A stretch of 8,724 nucleotides of DNA from Nitrososphaerales archaeon TH5893 (GCA_014523685.1 JAATVT010000048.1:1-8724); one strand, 5' to 3'. Counted from the stretch's first letter, positions 1 through 5,604 are shown. Translations and numbers: made by a program. Notes: generated from the letters alone by a model not told the origin.

Positions 1-96
1 AACTTTGAAGTAACAGAAGAGCCAGCCGAAGATCCCGACCCGAATGCTGCAGATACTATTGCAGGTTTTGAACTTAAGACTCCTTTCGGTCGCTGA
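1..96 (+). CDS. C-terminal end of an unidentified protein (5' end outside window)
   Basis: Frame 1 is open from the first base to a TGA at 94-96 and gives 31 residues. The tail is acidic, with several Glu, Asp and Pro residues in the first half, and it ends in a basic LKTPFGR. It is probably the end of a longer gene that begins upstream of the window. The family cannot be recognised from so short a piece. The next gene starts 7 bases after this stop on the same strand, so the two may be co-transcribed. The continuous open frame and its close fit to the downstream start support coding. The identity is unknown. Confidence 0.5.
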   Translation, partial: NFEVTEEPAEDPDPNAADTIAGFELKTPFGR

Positions 97-103
97 TGCA
101 ATT

Positions 104-415
104 ATGACAAGGATAAGATTTTCATCTACGATGATGGGATTATGTCTATCTCTGGCACTGTTCATTCTGCCTTCTATAATCCATAACGTATTCACAACTA
201 CCATACCTACCGTAGTATTTGGACAAAACCCGACTAATGCAACTCAATCGAATGCTACACAGACTACGGATGACGGTACTACACAAGGAGTACAACAAAC
301 CATAAACGGTACAGCGGAATTTCTTGGGAATGTGTCAGAAACAGTTGCCAAGAATCCGGTTGTAGCTAATGCAACACAAGAAACTCAGAAATTCTTTGCT
401 GAAGAATCTAAGTAG
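104..415 (+). CDS. Small exported Asn/Thr-rich protein with signal peptide, probably N-glycosylated
   Basis: The 103-residue product has a basic N-terminus (MTRIRF) and a hydrophobic segment at about residues 10-28. This is followed by a Thr-rich linker and a hydrophilic region rich in Asn, Thr and Gln. It looks like a Sec signal peptide or membrane anchor with a plausible cleavage near residues 39-41. The mature part has five Asn-X-Ser/Thr sequons (N45, N50, N68, N76, N89), the acceptor motif of archaeal N-glycosylation, so a cell-surface location is inferred. The frame is open back to an ATG at 44, but that start would overlap the upstream gene and place non-signal residues first. The ATG at 104 follows the upstream stop by 7 bases and gives a proper signal peptide. 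No enzymatic motif is visible and the function is unknown. Confidence 0.6.
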   Translation: MTRIRFSSTMMGLCLSLALFILPSIIHNVFTTTIPTVVFGQNPTNATQSNATQTTDDGTTQGVQQTINGTAEFLGNVSETVAKNPVVANATQETQKFFAEESK

Positions 416-467
416 ACAAGGATACAGTCTTCAGATTGCATCTAAAATAGTATTGATTTACAAGCCA

Positions 468-474
468 TTTAAGC
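468..474 (+). promoter_or_regulatory. TATA-like box for the 497 gene
   Basis: A TTTAAG core lies about 26 bases before the ATG at 497. By the usual archaeal TATA-to-start spacing this predicts a transcript beginning at or next to the start codon (leaderless). It is weak on its own and supported mainly by the same arrangement at other genes in the window. Confidence 0.3.
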
Positions 475-496
475 AATGTAAGCCATATTATGCCAC

Positions 497-640
497 ATGA
501 CAGACCCAGTAAAAAAGATAAAGGATGCGAGTCAAGACGTTGAAGCTAAGGTGAAGACTTCAGTAGACCATGCTAAAGGTAAACCAAGCTCAGAAACCCT
601 AAACAAAGCCAAGGTTAAAGTGAAAGACGCTTTCACCTAA
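497..640 (+). CDS. 47-residue Lys-rich LEA/CsbD-like small protein
   Basis: A short ORF running from ATG 497 to TAA 638-640. The product is 47 residues, rich in Lys, Ala, Asp and Val, without cysteine or tryptophan. Lys and Asp residues alternate with Val and Ala (for example VKKIKDA and KVKVKDAF), giving an amphipathic helical pattern with a central Gly-Lys-Pro break. This resembles the small stress-associated hydrophilic proteins of the LEA or CsbD type, but the resemblance is compositional only. A TATA-like element about 26 bases upstream fits a leaderless message. Convincing codon use and composition make it likely real; the role, perhaps stress or desiccation tolerance, is a guess. Confidence 0.5.
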   Translation: MTDPVKKIKDASQDVEAKVKTSVDHAKGKPSSETLNKAKVKVKDAFT

Positions 641-974
641 ACATTCTCATTTTTTGAGATATCCTACTTTTCTTATCGACTAACAGAAACTATGGATCAT
701 ATCATTAAGAAGTGTGTTGAAACTCACAAAAGAGAACAGGCCTGGAAGTTAAGAAGATAATCATTCGGATTTAGATTGTGTTGCCATATGATTTATATTT
801 TGTTCGGTACATTACTGTAATGGTTTTATGAGCTGGGTTTTATGTATATATCATAATAGGAAATGGTAAAATCAACATCATCAGGAGCAATAGAACGGGC
901 GTACAGATTCGCAATTGGGGGGATTTGTGTAAAAAATAAATTTGTTAAGTCTGAATTCTTTTTTCTTCTTCATT
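641..974. other. Intergenic stretch with only very short ORFs
   Basis: About 330 AT-rich bases between the LEA-like gene and the minus-strand TRASH gene. It holds a 22-codon ORF on + (692-760, basic product) and a 40-codon ORF on + (863-985, start MVKSTSSG) that runs 11 bases into the end of the TRASH gene. Neither shows a recognisable motif. I see no RNA gene or strong repeat here. Confidence 0.4.
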
Positions 975-1118
975 TTATACTTTAGCTTGTTTGTTAAAAT
1001 AGTTCTTAGTGCATTCATCGGAACAGAAGTATAGTACAAGCCCGGCGGCGCTTGAATAATATGCTCCTTCAAGGTATTCATTAAATTCTTTCTTGCAGGT
1101 ATTACAAAGTCTGAACAT
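975..1118 (-). CDS. 47-residue TRASH/MYM-type zinc-finger protein
   Basis: A minus-strand ORF from ATG 1118-1116 to TAA 977-975. Four cysteines (C5, C8, C32, C36) form C-x2-C-x23-C-x3-C. The second half reads FCSDECTKNYF, the hallmark of TRASH/MYM-type treble-clef fingers, where a Phe-Cys-Ser-x2-Cys knuckle precedes an aromatic helix. TRASH domains occur in archaeal metal-responsive regulators and metal-handling proteins. Here the finger is the whole protein, so it probably binds zinc or copper and works through a partner. A TATA-like box at 1142-1149 puts transcription start next to the ATG (leaderless). A longer ORF in another frame covers most of the gene but has no motif and is a shadow. 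The fold is assigned with good confidence; the biological role is open. Confidence 0.75.
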   Translation of the reverse strand: MFRLCNTCKKEFNEYLEGAYYSSAAGLVLYFCSDECTKNYFNKQAKV

Positions 1119-1141
1119 TATCTATTAAAGGATCCTATCTT

Positions 1142-1149
1142 CCTATAAA
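1142..1149 (-). promoter_or_regulatory. TATA-like box for the TRASH zinc-finger gene
   Basis: On the minus strand the sequence reads ATTTATAG, centred about 27 bases before the ATG at 1118. That is the expected archaeal distance for a transcript starting at the start codon. No Shine-Dalgarno-like sequence lies in between. Confidence 0.4.
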
Positions 1150-1190
1150 TCTCTTTGACTATCTATTCATTAAAAAATACATACTTTATT

Positions 1191-1274
1191 TTATTCCGAC
1201 CCAAAGAAGAATCTAATCATGCCTTCACATATCTCGTGTTCACCTTGGACGTATTTTTCCGATTTATGCACCAT
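1191..1274 (-). CDS. Possible 27-residue small protein
   Basis: ATG 1274-1272 to TAA 1193-1191, with an in-frame stop two codons before the ATG. The product begins MVHKSEKY, has one cysteine, and ends in an aromatic run RFFFG. The N-terminal half is charged and the tail hydrophobic. An AT-rich element (ATATTTTTAG on the minus strand) ends about 23 bases before the ATG, which would suit a leaderless transcript. It lies 72 bases upstream of the TRASH gene on the same strand. Short ORFs like this also arise by chance, so it is a candidate only. Confidence 0.25.
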   Translation of the reverse strand: MVHKSEKYVQGEHEICEGMIRFFFGSE

Positions 1275-1431
1275 GCACTATATTGAAATTTAACGGCCTA
1301 AAAATATCAAAAGCCAGACTATAAACGATTCGCCAAAAATGGAGAGATTACAGAATCTAAACAGTAGGTACGTCAGCGTGTTTAATATGTTGAAACTGCT
1401 CGTAATTGATTATTTCATTTAAAGCTACCTA

Positions 1432-1656
1432 CTATGCAGACTTGTATAATTGATTTTGCTCCCTTTTGCTTTTGGTTTGTTCCTCAGTCATGCGTTGAGG
1501 GATAAATGTGATACCATGGTCTATTTTCAAATGGCTTAGGAAAGCCACTCCATTATTCACGGTATCCTTAACAATCAGTCCTCTATTGCAAATACTGCAC
1601 TTTACAATGTGTTCATCTCTCTCAACCATATGATAGATCATCTTATAACAAGTCAT
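1432..1656 (-). CDS. 74-residue CCHH zinc-finger protein
   Basis: The product has one finger: C20-x2-C23, then H42-x4-H47, with spacing C-x2-C-x18-H-x4-H. An N-terminal segment with His and Met precedes it, and a basic, hydrophilic C-terminus rich in Lys, Gln and Glu follows. The hydrophobic positions between the ligand pairs (VAFLSHLKIDHG) match the helix of a classical zinc finger. Small single-finger proteins of this type are common in Nitrososphaera-type genomes and may bind nucleic acid or protein; which is not known here. Alternative starts exist at M6 and M10, both leaving the finger intact. An AT-rich tract on the minus strand at about 1697-1710 could supply the promoter. It is divergent from the radical SAM gene. 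Confidence 0.65.
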   Translation of the reverse strand: MTCYKMIYHMVERDEHIVKCSICNRGLIVKDTVNNGVAFLSHLKIDHGITFIPQRMTEEQTKSKREQNQLYKSA

Positions 1657-1855
1657 CTGAGTTATAAAAATATCAACTTGTACGTATGCTCTATAGTATA
1701 ATAATAAATTAACCTCATTCTTAAAGTTGTGGTTGTATGATTAAGAAATCCGTCCAACTTATTGGCCTCTGCCTCATATTTATGATACCTATTATATGTT
1801 AAAGATTCCTCCCAGCTTGCTATTTGGTTAAACAAAATAAATCACCAATGAAATA

Positions 1856-1867
1856 CTTATTTAATAC
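1856..1867 (+). promoter_or_regulatory. TATA-like box for the radical SAM gene
   Basis: CTTATTTAATAC is centred about 24 bases before the ATG at 1885, so transcription would start at or a few bases around the start codon. No ribosome binding site is visible, consistent with a leaderless message. Confidence 0.45.
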
Positions 1868-1884
1868 GAGTCATCTGTTCAATT

Positions 1885-2850
1885 ATGGTTGATCTTGTTT
1901 ATGGTCGGGGTGTAACTGATATTGTTCGAGAGATTCCTTTGTATTTTGGGATTTTTGAGAAGTATATAGGTATCAAACTATTTCATCGAAAACCAGCCAT
2001 GTACGGTTCAGTAGATGTTAATAATGTCTGTAATCTACACTGTACCCATTGTTACTGGTGGCTTAATAGAAAAAACGAAGATCAAGACTTAAGTGCCGAC
2101 GAATGGAGGCAAATCATCAGGACGACATTCAAAAAACAGAAAATATTTGTTGTTACTCTGGTAGGTGGTGAACCAACAATGAGACCAGATGTAATAGAAG
2201 TATTTTGTAAAGAAATGCCTAGAAGGGTATGTATTGTTTCAAATGGAACTTATCCTCTAAAGAGATTTGACAATCTCTATTTTTATTGGATATCCTTGGA
2301 TGGGACAGAGAAGATTCATGATCAGATTAGGGGCAACGGTTCATATTCAAAGACAAAACAAAATATATTAGATTATATAGCTGGCCCAGATCGAAATAGG
2401 AAACCTGCTTGGAAAGACATATGGATTACAATGACAATTAATTCCTTAAACTATGGAACTATAGACGATTTAATACAGGAATGGAAAGGGGTAGTTAACA
2501 AGATAGGATTTCAGTTTCATACACCGTTTGTAAAAGGTGACCCATTATGGCTTCCTTTCGGACAAGAGCGTAATAAGGTAGTCGACAAACTAATCGCTTT
2601 GAGGGAAGAATACCCAGGCTTTGTGATAAATAGCAAGAAACAATTAGCGTTGATGAAAGGTAACTGGGGGGGTATTGGTACCACACCAGTACAATGCCCC
2701 TCATGGGCAATACTATCTTTTGATCATATGGGAAGAGAGAAGAAACCTTGCTGTATAGGGAGTGCAGATAGTAAATCATTAAAGCCTATTTGTGAGGATT
2801 GTGGCCTTGGTTGTTATTCTGTGTTAGTGGCTAATGGAATCACTCGATGA
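1885..2850 (+). CDS. Radical SAM enzyme with extra C-terminal cysteines (SPASM-like)
   Basis: A 321-residue protein. The signature C49-x3-C53-x2-C56 (CNLHCTHCYW) binds the 4Fe-4S cluster that splits S-adenosylmethionine. GGEP at 94-97 contacts the SAM amino group, VSNGT at 118-122 and SLDG at 137-140 are typical later strands of the half-barrel. The C-terminus holds C271, C289, C290, C303, C306 and C310, a set resembling a SPASM/twitch auxiliary iron-sulfur region. Such proteins modify peptides, cofactors or lipids. The short N-terminus (about 40 residues before the core) and the small size fit a stand-alone enzyme. No substrate peptide or partner enzyme is adjacent, so the reaction cannot be told. 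Start: ATG 1885 just downstream of a TATA-like box. The superfamily is certain; the subfamily is not identified. Confidence 0.9.
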   Translation: MVDLVYGRGVTDIVREIPLYFGIFEKYIGIKLFHRKPAMYGSVDVNNVCNLHCTHCYWWLNRKNEDQDLSADEWRQIIRTTFKKQKIFVVTLVGGEPTMRPDVIEVFCKEMPRRVCIVSNGTYPLKRFDNLYFYWISLDGTEKIHDQIRGNGSYSKTKQNILDYIAGPDRNRKPAWKDIWITMTINSLNYGTIDDLIQEWKGVVNKIGFQFHTPFVKGDPLWLPFGQERNKVVDKLIALREEYPGFVINSKKQLALMKGNWGGIGTTPVQCPSWAILSFDHMGREKKPCCIGSADSKSLKPICEDCGLGCYSVLVANGITR

Positions 2851-2866
2851 GTACTAGTTTTTAATG

Positions 2867-2906
2867 GTCGTAAAAGCATAAAAACTCTATCACGACGGGC
2901 ATTTAT
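2867..2906 (+). terminator. Possible hairpin plus T-rich tract after the radical SAM gene
   Basis: A 5-bp inverted repeat (GTCGT at 2867-2871, ACGAC at 2892-2896) lies 17 bases after the stop, followed by a T-rich ATTTATTTATTG run. A T tract at 2858-2862 comes just before it. Archaeal termination depends mostly on T-rich tracts, so this is plausible, but the stem is short. Confidence 0.2.
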
Positions 2907-3078
2907 TTATTGTTACTAGAACCTTAACGTATAAAACAAATAAACAATATCAGAATACCATTACAAGCTATGATAAGAATGCAGCAGGAAACAAAACTAT
3001 AACACATATAATGACGCATTTGTTCGTTTTTCTTCTGTCTTCTTCACTTTCTAACAACTATAATAGTGACCACTGCTA

Positions 3079-3088
3079 TTATATAATA
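3079..3088 (+). promoter_or_regulatory. TATA-like box for the zinc-ribbon/hflX unit
   Basis: TTATATAATA is a near-ideal archaeal TATA element, centred 34 bases before the ATG at 3117. That gives a short leader of roughly 8 bases. No comparable element is seen before hflX itself, so the two genes probably share this promoter. Confidence 0.5.
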
Positions 3089-3116
3089 TACGGATGAAAG
3101 AAAGGTGACTATCTAG

Positions 3117-3293
3117 ATGCCAATGCTAATGTTACAATGTAAAAGCTGTGGTGAAGTCTTTGCCGGCATCTATGTTCCTGAAGGAAGTACTGAGGATTTT
3201 AAGACTAATGCCACAAACGCTAGTACTTCTCATACATGTTCCAGAAAACATACAAACGAATACGTTCGCGCTGATTATATGGATTGGTCTTAA
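3117..3293 (+). CDS. 58-residue zinc-ribbon-like protein upstream of hflX
   Basis: The ORF runs from ATG 3117 to TAA 3291-3293. The product has an N-terminal C8-x2-C11 knuckle (LQCKSCGEVFAG) and, after a Ser/Thr/Asn-rich linker, H39, C41 and H45, giving a likely CCCH or CCHH zinc site. It ends with an acidic aromatic tail (DYMDWS). In-frame ATGs at residues 3 and 5 are alternative starts. The family resembles other small thaumarchaeal cysteine-pair proteins, with no defined role. It lies under the best promoter in the window. The following hflX start is 6 bases after its stop and in the same frame, which suggests co-transcription and possibly translational coupling. A link to HflX function is an inference from position only. 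Confidence 0.65.
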   Translation: MPMLMLQCKSCGEVFAGIYVPEGSTEDFKTNATNASTSHTCSRKHTNEYVRADYMDWS

Positions 3294-3299
3294 TATCCG

Positions 3300-4424
3300 T
3301 TGGAGAATTCAACCAGAGTAATCCTCATCACATATCCAGATAGTTTTAGGCTTGAAGAAGCAAAGAGTCTAGTTGAGTCGCTGCCAAATTATAAGATTGT
3401 AAAAGTCTTTACTCAGAAGTATTTGGATCATTCTAAATATGGTATGGGTGCTGGCAAAGCTGAGGAAATTGAGAGCTTTGTGAAGGGATCTGAATCTGGT
3501 GGAGTCCAACAAATAATCGTTGACGAACACCTGACAACAAAACAGATACACAATTTAGAGAAGCTAACAGAACTGCAAGTAATAGATAGGGAACGGCTCA
3601 TACTAAATATATTCTCCTCAAGAGCCACTTCAACTGAATCAAAACTTCAAATTCAACTCGCTGAAATAAAATACCAATTTCCCCGTGTCAGAGAAGCTTC
3701 GAAGATAGCTTCAGGCAGTGAAAGGCCAGGAAAAGGTGGCATGGGAGAATATGTGGTAGATGTAAAGCTCCGAGACCTGAAAAGACAGATGTCGTTCATC
3801 CAACAAAAATTGGAATATGCTCATAGAAAACGTAACCTTTATCATCACCAGCGAATGGAAACAGACTTCCCTGTGGTCTCCCTTGTGGGTTATACCAGTT
3901 CAGGCAAAACCACGTTATTCAATTTGCTTACAGAATCCAATAAAGAGACATCAGATGATTTATTTACAACGCTTTCGACGACTACCAGATCATTAAAAAT
4001 TAATAGTAACACTAAAGTCTTGCTTGTAGACACTGTTGGATTTATCAGTAGACTACCACACTATATGGTAGATGCGTTTAAGTCAACATTAGAAGAGTCA
4101 CTTGGCGCAGACCTCATTTTGCTCCTGATAGACTCCTCAGAGTCAATAGAAGATATTAGAATAAAATATTCAAGCTGCTGGAATGTTTTAGAAGAGCTCA
4201 AAGTGGATAAATCCAGAGTTCTAGTAATCTTGACCAAGTACGATGACGAGAATATGCACTCAGAAAAAATAAGAGAAATTGCAAAGGATTTGGAATTATC
4301 CGACCCTATGGTCATATCCTCCAAAGGTGGGTATGGGATTCACAAATTAAAGACCATGATAGGACAATTGTTGTTACCACATCATCTTCATTCAGGGACA
4401 ACATCAACAAAAACTAGAAATTGA
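3300..4424 (+). CDS. hflX: Ribosome-associated GTPase HflX
   Basis: A 374-residue protein with the HflX layout. The N-terminal nucleotide-binding-like domain (about 5-110) ends in the typical VIDRERLILNIFSSRA segment (94-109) and a long helical linker (about 115-185) with the conserved KYQFPR. The GTPase domain follows: P-loop GYTSSGKTT (197-205), switch I LFTTLSTTTR (221-230), DTVGF (244-248), G4 TKYD (312-315) and G5 SSKGG (340-344). HflX binds the ribosomal large subunit and in bacteria splits stalled or stressed ribosomes. Two variations stand out: G4 has Thr instead of the usual Asn, and the linker has GGMGE rather than the GPGE-Q-ETDRR signature. The start is TTG at 3300. An in-frame TAA at 3291-3293 limits extension, and the first in-frame ATG (residue 49) would remove the conserved N-domain. 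Confidence 0.93.
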   Translation: MENSTRVILITYPDSFRLEEAKSLVESLPNYKIVKVFTQKYLDHSKYGMGAGKAEEIESFVKGSESGGVQQIIVDEHLTTKQIHNLEKLTELQVIDRERLILNIFSSRATSTESKLQIQLAEIKYQFPRVREASKIASGSERPGKGGMGEYVVDVKLRDLKRQMSFIQQKLEYAHRKRNLYHHQRMETDFPVVSLVGYTSSGKTTLFNLLTESNKETSDDLFTTLSTTTRSLKINSNTKVLLVDTVGFISRLPHYMVDAFKSTLEESLGADLILLLIDSSESIEDIRIKYSSCWNVLEELKVDKSRVLVILTKYDDENMHSEKIREIAKDLELSDPMVISSKGGYGIHKLKTMIGQLLLPHHLHSGTTSTKTRN

Positions 4425-4463
4425 CATTTTGAGACTATCTTTCTCTGCAAGAAATATGAGGAA

Positions 4464-4528
4464 ATGCTAGTGGTGATTAATGATTTAAAATGTAATATCT
4501 AGTAAAATTTGGGAAATATGCTAGTGGT
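4464..4528 (+). repeat. 11-base direct repeat pair downstream of hflX
   Basis: ATGCTAGTGGT occurs at 4464-4474 and again at 4518-4528, 54 bases apart. The context matches further upstream (GGAAAT-GCTAGTGGT against GGAAATAT-GCTAGTGGT) and both copies are followed within two bases by GAT. The second copy overlaps the left arm of a hairpin. Confidence 0.6.
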
Positions 4529-4555
4529 CTGATATCAAGGGTGTTTGTATCAGAC
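4527..4555 (+). repeat. 8-bp perfect inverted repeat (hairpin), 13-base loop
   Basis: GTCTGATA (4527-4534) pairs exactly with TATCAGAC (4548-4555). A GTG/CAC pair outside (4524-4526 with 4560-4562, across a bulge) could extend it. No T-run follows, so it is not a simple intrinsic terminator. It might be a protein-binding site or an RNA element. Confidence 0.45.
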
Positions 4556-4815
4556 ACACCACACATAATTTAAACCACCTGAATATAACACAGGTCTTGA
4601 TAGAGGTGTTTGACAGGCACAGCATAATAAATTAAGAAACCATTTTCCTAATAGTAAAAAGCAAAGTTAGCTCATTAATGTCTTAAAACTTTCCTAGATA
4701 TTCTTACGCTCAAGATCTCTTTTTCTCGTGTTAAAGTTGAGTAAGAAAATACAGACAATGACAAATGACAATGTTCCTCATGAAAGAAACCTCCATTACA
4801 TATTCGAAACATCAT

Positions 4816-4824
4816 GTTATATAG
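4816..4824 (+). promoter_or_regulatory. TATA-like box for the 4857 gene
   Basis: GTTATATAG is centred about 37 bases before ATG 4857, predicting transcription start near 4846 and a leader of about 11 bases. This is the main reason to prefer the internal start over a GTG at 4728. Confidence 0.4.
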
Positions 4825-4856
4825 TTGTCTTGCGTATTATATATAACGATAATTCT

Positions 4857-5192
4857 ATGATGCAAAATAATAACAGTTATCCTCTGAGAGAATGGCATTT
4901 TGAACATATGAAAAAATTAGTCCTGAAGTTTGTAACAGGCGTACCCGATGATGCCCCCTCATGGCAAAAAAGACAGCACAAAAAATACAACAAGATAACA
5001 AATATCCGTAAGGGCATAAGCTATGATATCAAGCATGGAGTTACAAATGAAGAAGTACTTTCATTCATGGACGAAGTACGAGACGGCTCTTCCTTTTCTG
5101 ATCTCAGAAAGGTTGATGGTTCTAAAGGCAGATTGGATGAAGTTAAGCAACATTTTATGCCACTGCGTCGGCATCCATACTGGGGCATATAG
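4857..5192 (+). CDS. Unidentified basic helical protein (111 residues from the preferred start)
   Basis: The product is hydrophilic and basic with a WHFEHMKKLVLKFVTG opening. A Lys/His/Arg-rich middle (QKRQHKKYNK) and a helical segment follow, then a polar tail ending in the aromatic RRHPYWGI. It has no cysteines and no membrane segment. I do not recognise the family; the basic middle might contact nucleic acid, but no binding motif is present. The frame is open back to a GTG at 4728 (154 residues) and an ATG at 4758. The TATA-like box at 4816-4824 and the tandem ATGs at 4857 and 4860 favour the shorter form. It stands alone, with the convergent zinc-ribbon gene 75 bases beyond. Confidence 0.55.
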   Translation: MMQNNNSYPLREWHFEHMKKLVLKFVTGVPDDAPSWQKRQHKKYNKITNIRKGISYDIKHGVTNEEVLSFMDEVRDGSSFSDLRKVDGSKGRLDEVKQHFMPLRRHPYWGI

Positions 5193-5267
5193 GTTTGAAC
5201 TATAGTACGAGAATCTGCACAAGTCAAGTCTTGTTCCCCTAAGGATTCTGGTCGGAGAATGCGCTTA

Positions 5268-5417
5268 TCATTTCTTACTTTTTGCTAATCTAGGTTTATT
5301 CCAGTATGGACTTTTACATTTTGGGCAAATCACAGGATCTTCCTCTCCGTATTTTCGAGGCAACCAAATATGACTACATCTTTCACATTTATAACCCTCA
5401 AGTTTAACTTTAGGCAC
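5268..5417 (-). CDS. 49-residue zinc-ribbon protein
   Basis: A minus-strand ORF starting at GTG 5417-5415 and ending at TGA 5270-5268. Two cysteine knuckles, C11-x2-C14 and C31-x2-C34, enclose IWLPRKYGEEDP. The second knuckle reads CPKCKSPYWNKPR, a motif widespread in small archaeal zinc-ribbon proteins. These are rubredoxin-like folds that bind zinc and probably bridge other macromolecules. No ATG is in frame upstream. GTG is supported by a GGAG element 8 bases before it and by AT-rich promoter sequence at 5431-5445. It is divergent from another CxxC gene at 5605, with an inverted repeat in the shared upstream region. The fold is clear; the partner is unknown. Confidence 0.75.
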   Translation of the reverse strand: MPKVKLEGYKCERCSHIWLPRKYGEEDPVICPKCKSPYWNKPRLAKSKK

Positions 5418-5468
5418 TCTGCTCTCTCCTAAATATATAACATATGGAAGAACTCTTGGCTATTAAGC

Positions 5469-5548
5469 CTTACTCATTAGGTAGATGCTATAACAATGTA
5501 CCTATAGGTCTATATACCATTCTTACTACAATATACTTAATGAGTAAG
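5469..5548. repeat. 15-bp inverted repeat (14/15) flanking a palindrome, between divergent zinc-ribbon genes
   Basis: CTTACTCATTAGGTA (5469-5483) is the reverse complement of TACTTAATGAGTAAG (5534-5548) at 14 of 15 positions, with the outer 11 perfect. The 50-base centre contains a perfect 10-bp palindrome, ACCTATAGGT (5500-5509). The right arm ends about 12 bases before the TATA-like box of the 5605 gene, and the left arm lies upstream of the promoter of the 5417 gene. This placement suits paired regulator sites or a cruciform. A short MITE-like relic is the alternative, but no clear target duplication is seen. Confidence 0.65.
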
Positions 5549-5560
5549 TATTTTCCAACT

Positions 5561-5568
5561 TTTATATC
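5561..5568 (+). promoter_or_regulatory. TATA-like box for the 5605 gene
   Basis: TTTATATC is centred about 40 bases before the ATG, so the leader would be roughly 14 bases. That leader would contain GAGGT at 5591-5595, 9 bases from the ATG, which is a Shine-Dalgarno-like element. This gene is therefore one of the few here with a plausible ribosome binding site. Confidence 0.4.
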
Positions 5569-5604
5569 AATATATGATTATATGATTGTCGAGGTTGAAC
5601 AAAT

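Larger units (their letters stand above)
4425..4856. other. Intergenic region with direct and inverted repeats
   Basis: About 430 bases after hflX contain no convincing gene. It has an 11-base direct repeat (ATGCTAGTGGT at 4464-4474 and 4518-4528) inside a longer similar context, and an 8-bp hairpin (4527-4555). It also has a short inverted pair, ACCTG at 4574-4578 with CAGGT at 4590-4594. The last part (4728-4856) is an in-frame extension of the next gene but is probably its promoter. A 29-codon minus-strand ORF at 4477-4566 spans the repeats and is doubtful. The structure could belong to a small RNA or an hflX 3' region. Confidence 0.35.

Noticed and set aside
692..760. 22-codon basic ORF
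   Set aside because: Very short, with no motif or clear promoter.
863..985. 40-codon ORF (starts MVKSTSSG)
   Set aside because: No motif, tail of Phe and Leu from a T-rich tract, and overlaps the end of the TRASH gene. A real small gene cannot be excluded.
881..1081. 66-codon ORF on the minus strand
   Set aside because: Covers most of the TRASH gene in another frame and has no motif; the alternative frame has a conserved cysteine pattern and a promoter.
1363..1433. 8-bp inverted repeat AGTAGGTA/TACCTACT
   Set aside because: Arms are separated by 55 bases, with no promoter or terminator relation; expected by chance at this length.
1737..1802. 21-codon ORF (starts MIKKSVQLIG) resembling a signal peptide
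   Set aside because: Too short and ends directly after the hydrophobic stretch; such translations arise easily in AT-rich DNA. A link to the radical SAM gene is speculative.
2495..2779. 94-codon ORF antisense to the radical SAM gene
   Set aside because: Lies fully inside a certain gene on the other strand and has no recognisable domain.
3369..3628. Two minus-strand ORFs inside hflX
   Set aside because: Antisense shadows of a confidently identified GTPase gene; low-complexity Ser-rich translations.
4061..4324. 87-codon minus-strand ORF in the hflX GTPase domain
   Set aside because: Ser/Ile-rich translation caused by the complementary strand of hflX codons.
4477..4566. 29-codon minus-strand ORF across the repeats after hflX
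   Set aside because: No motif, and its sequence is dictated by the repeats.
5021..5227. Overlapping ORFs on both strands at the end of the 4857 gene
   Set aside because: No motif, and both lie mostly within the more convincing coding frame.
5469..5548. Inverted repeat considered as a full insertion sequence
   Set aside because: Only 80 bp, no transposase, and no clear target-site duplication; kept as a regulatory or MITE-like candidate instead.
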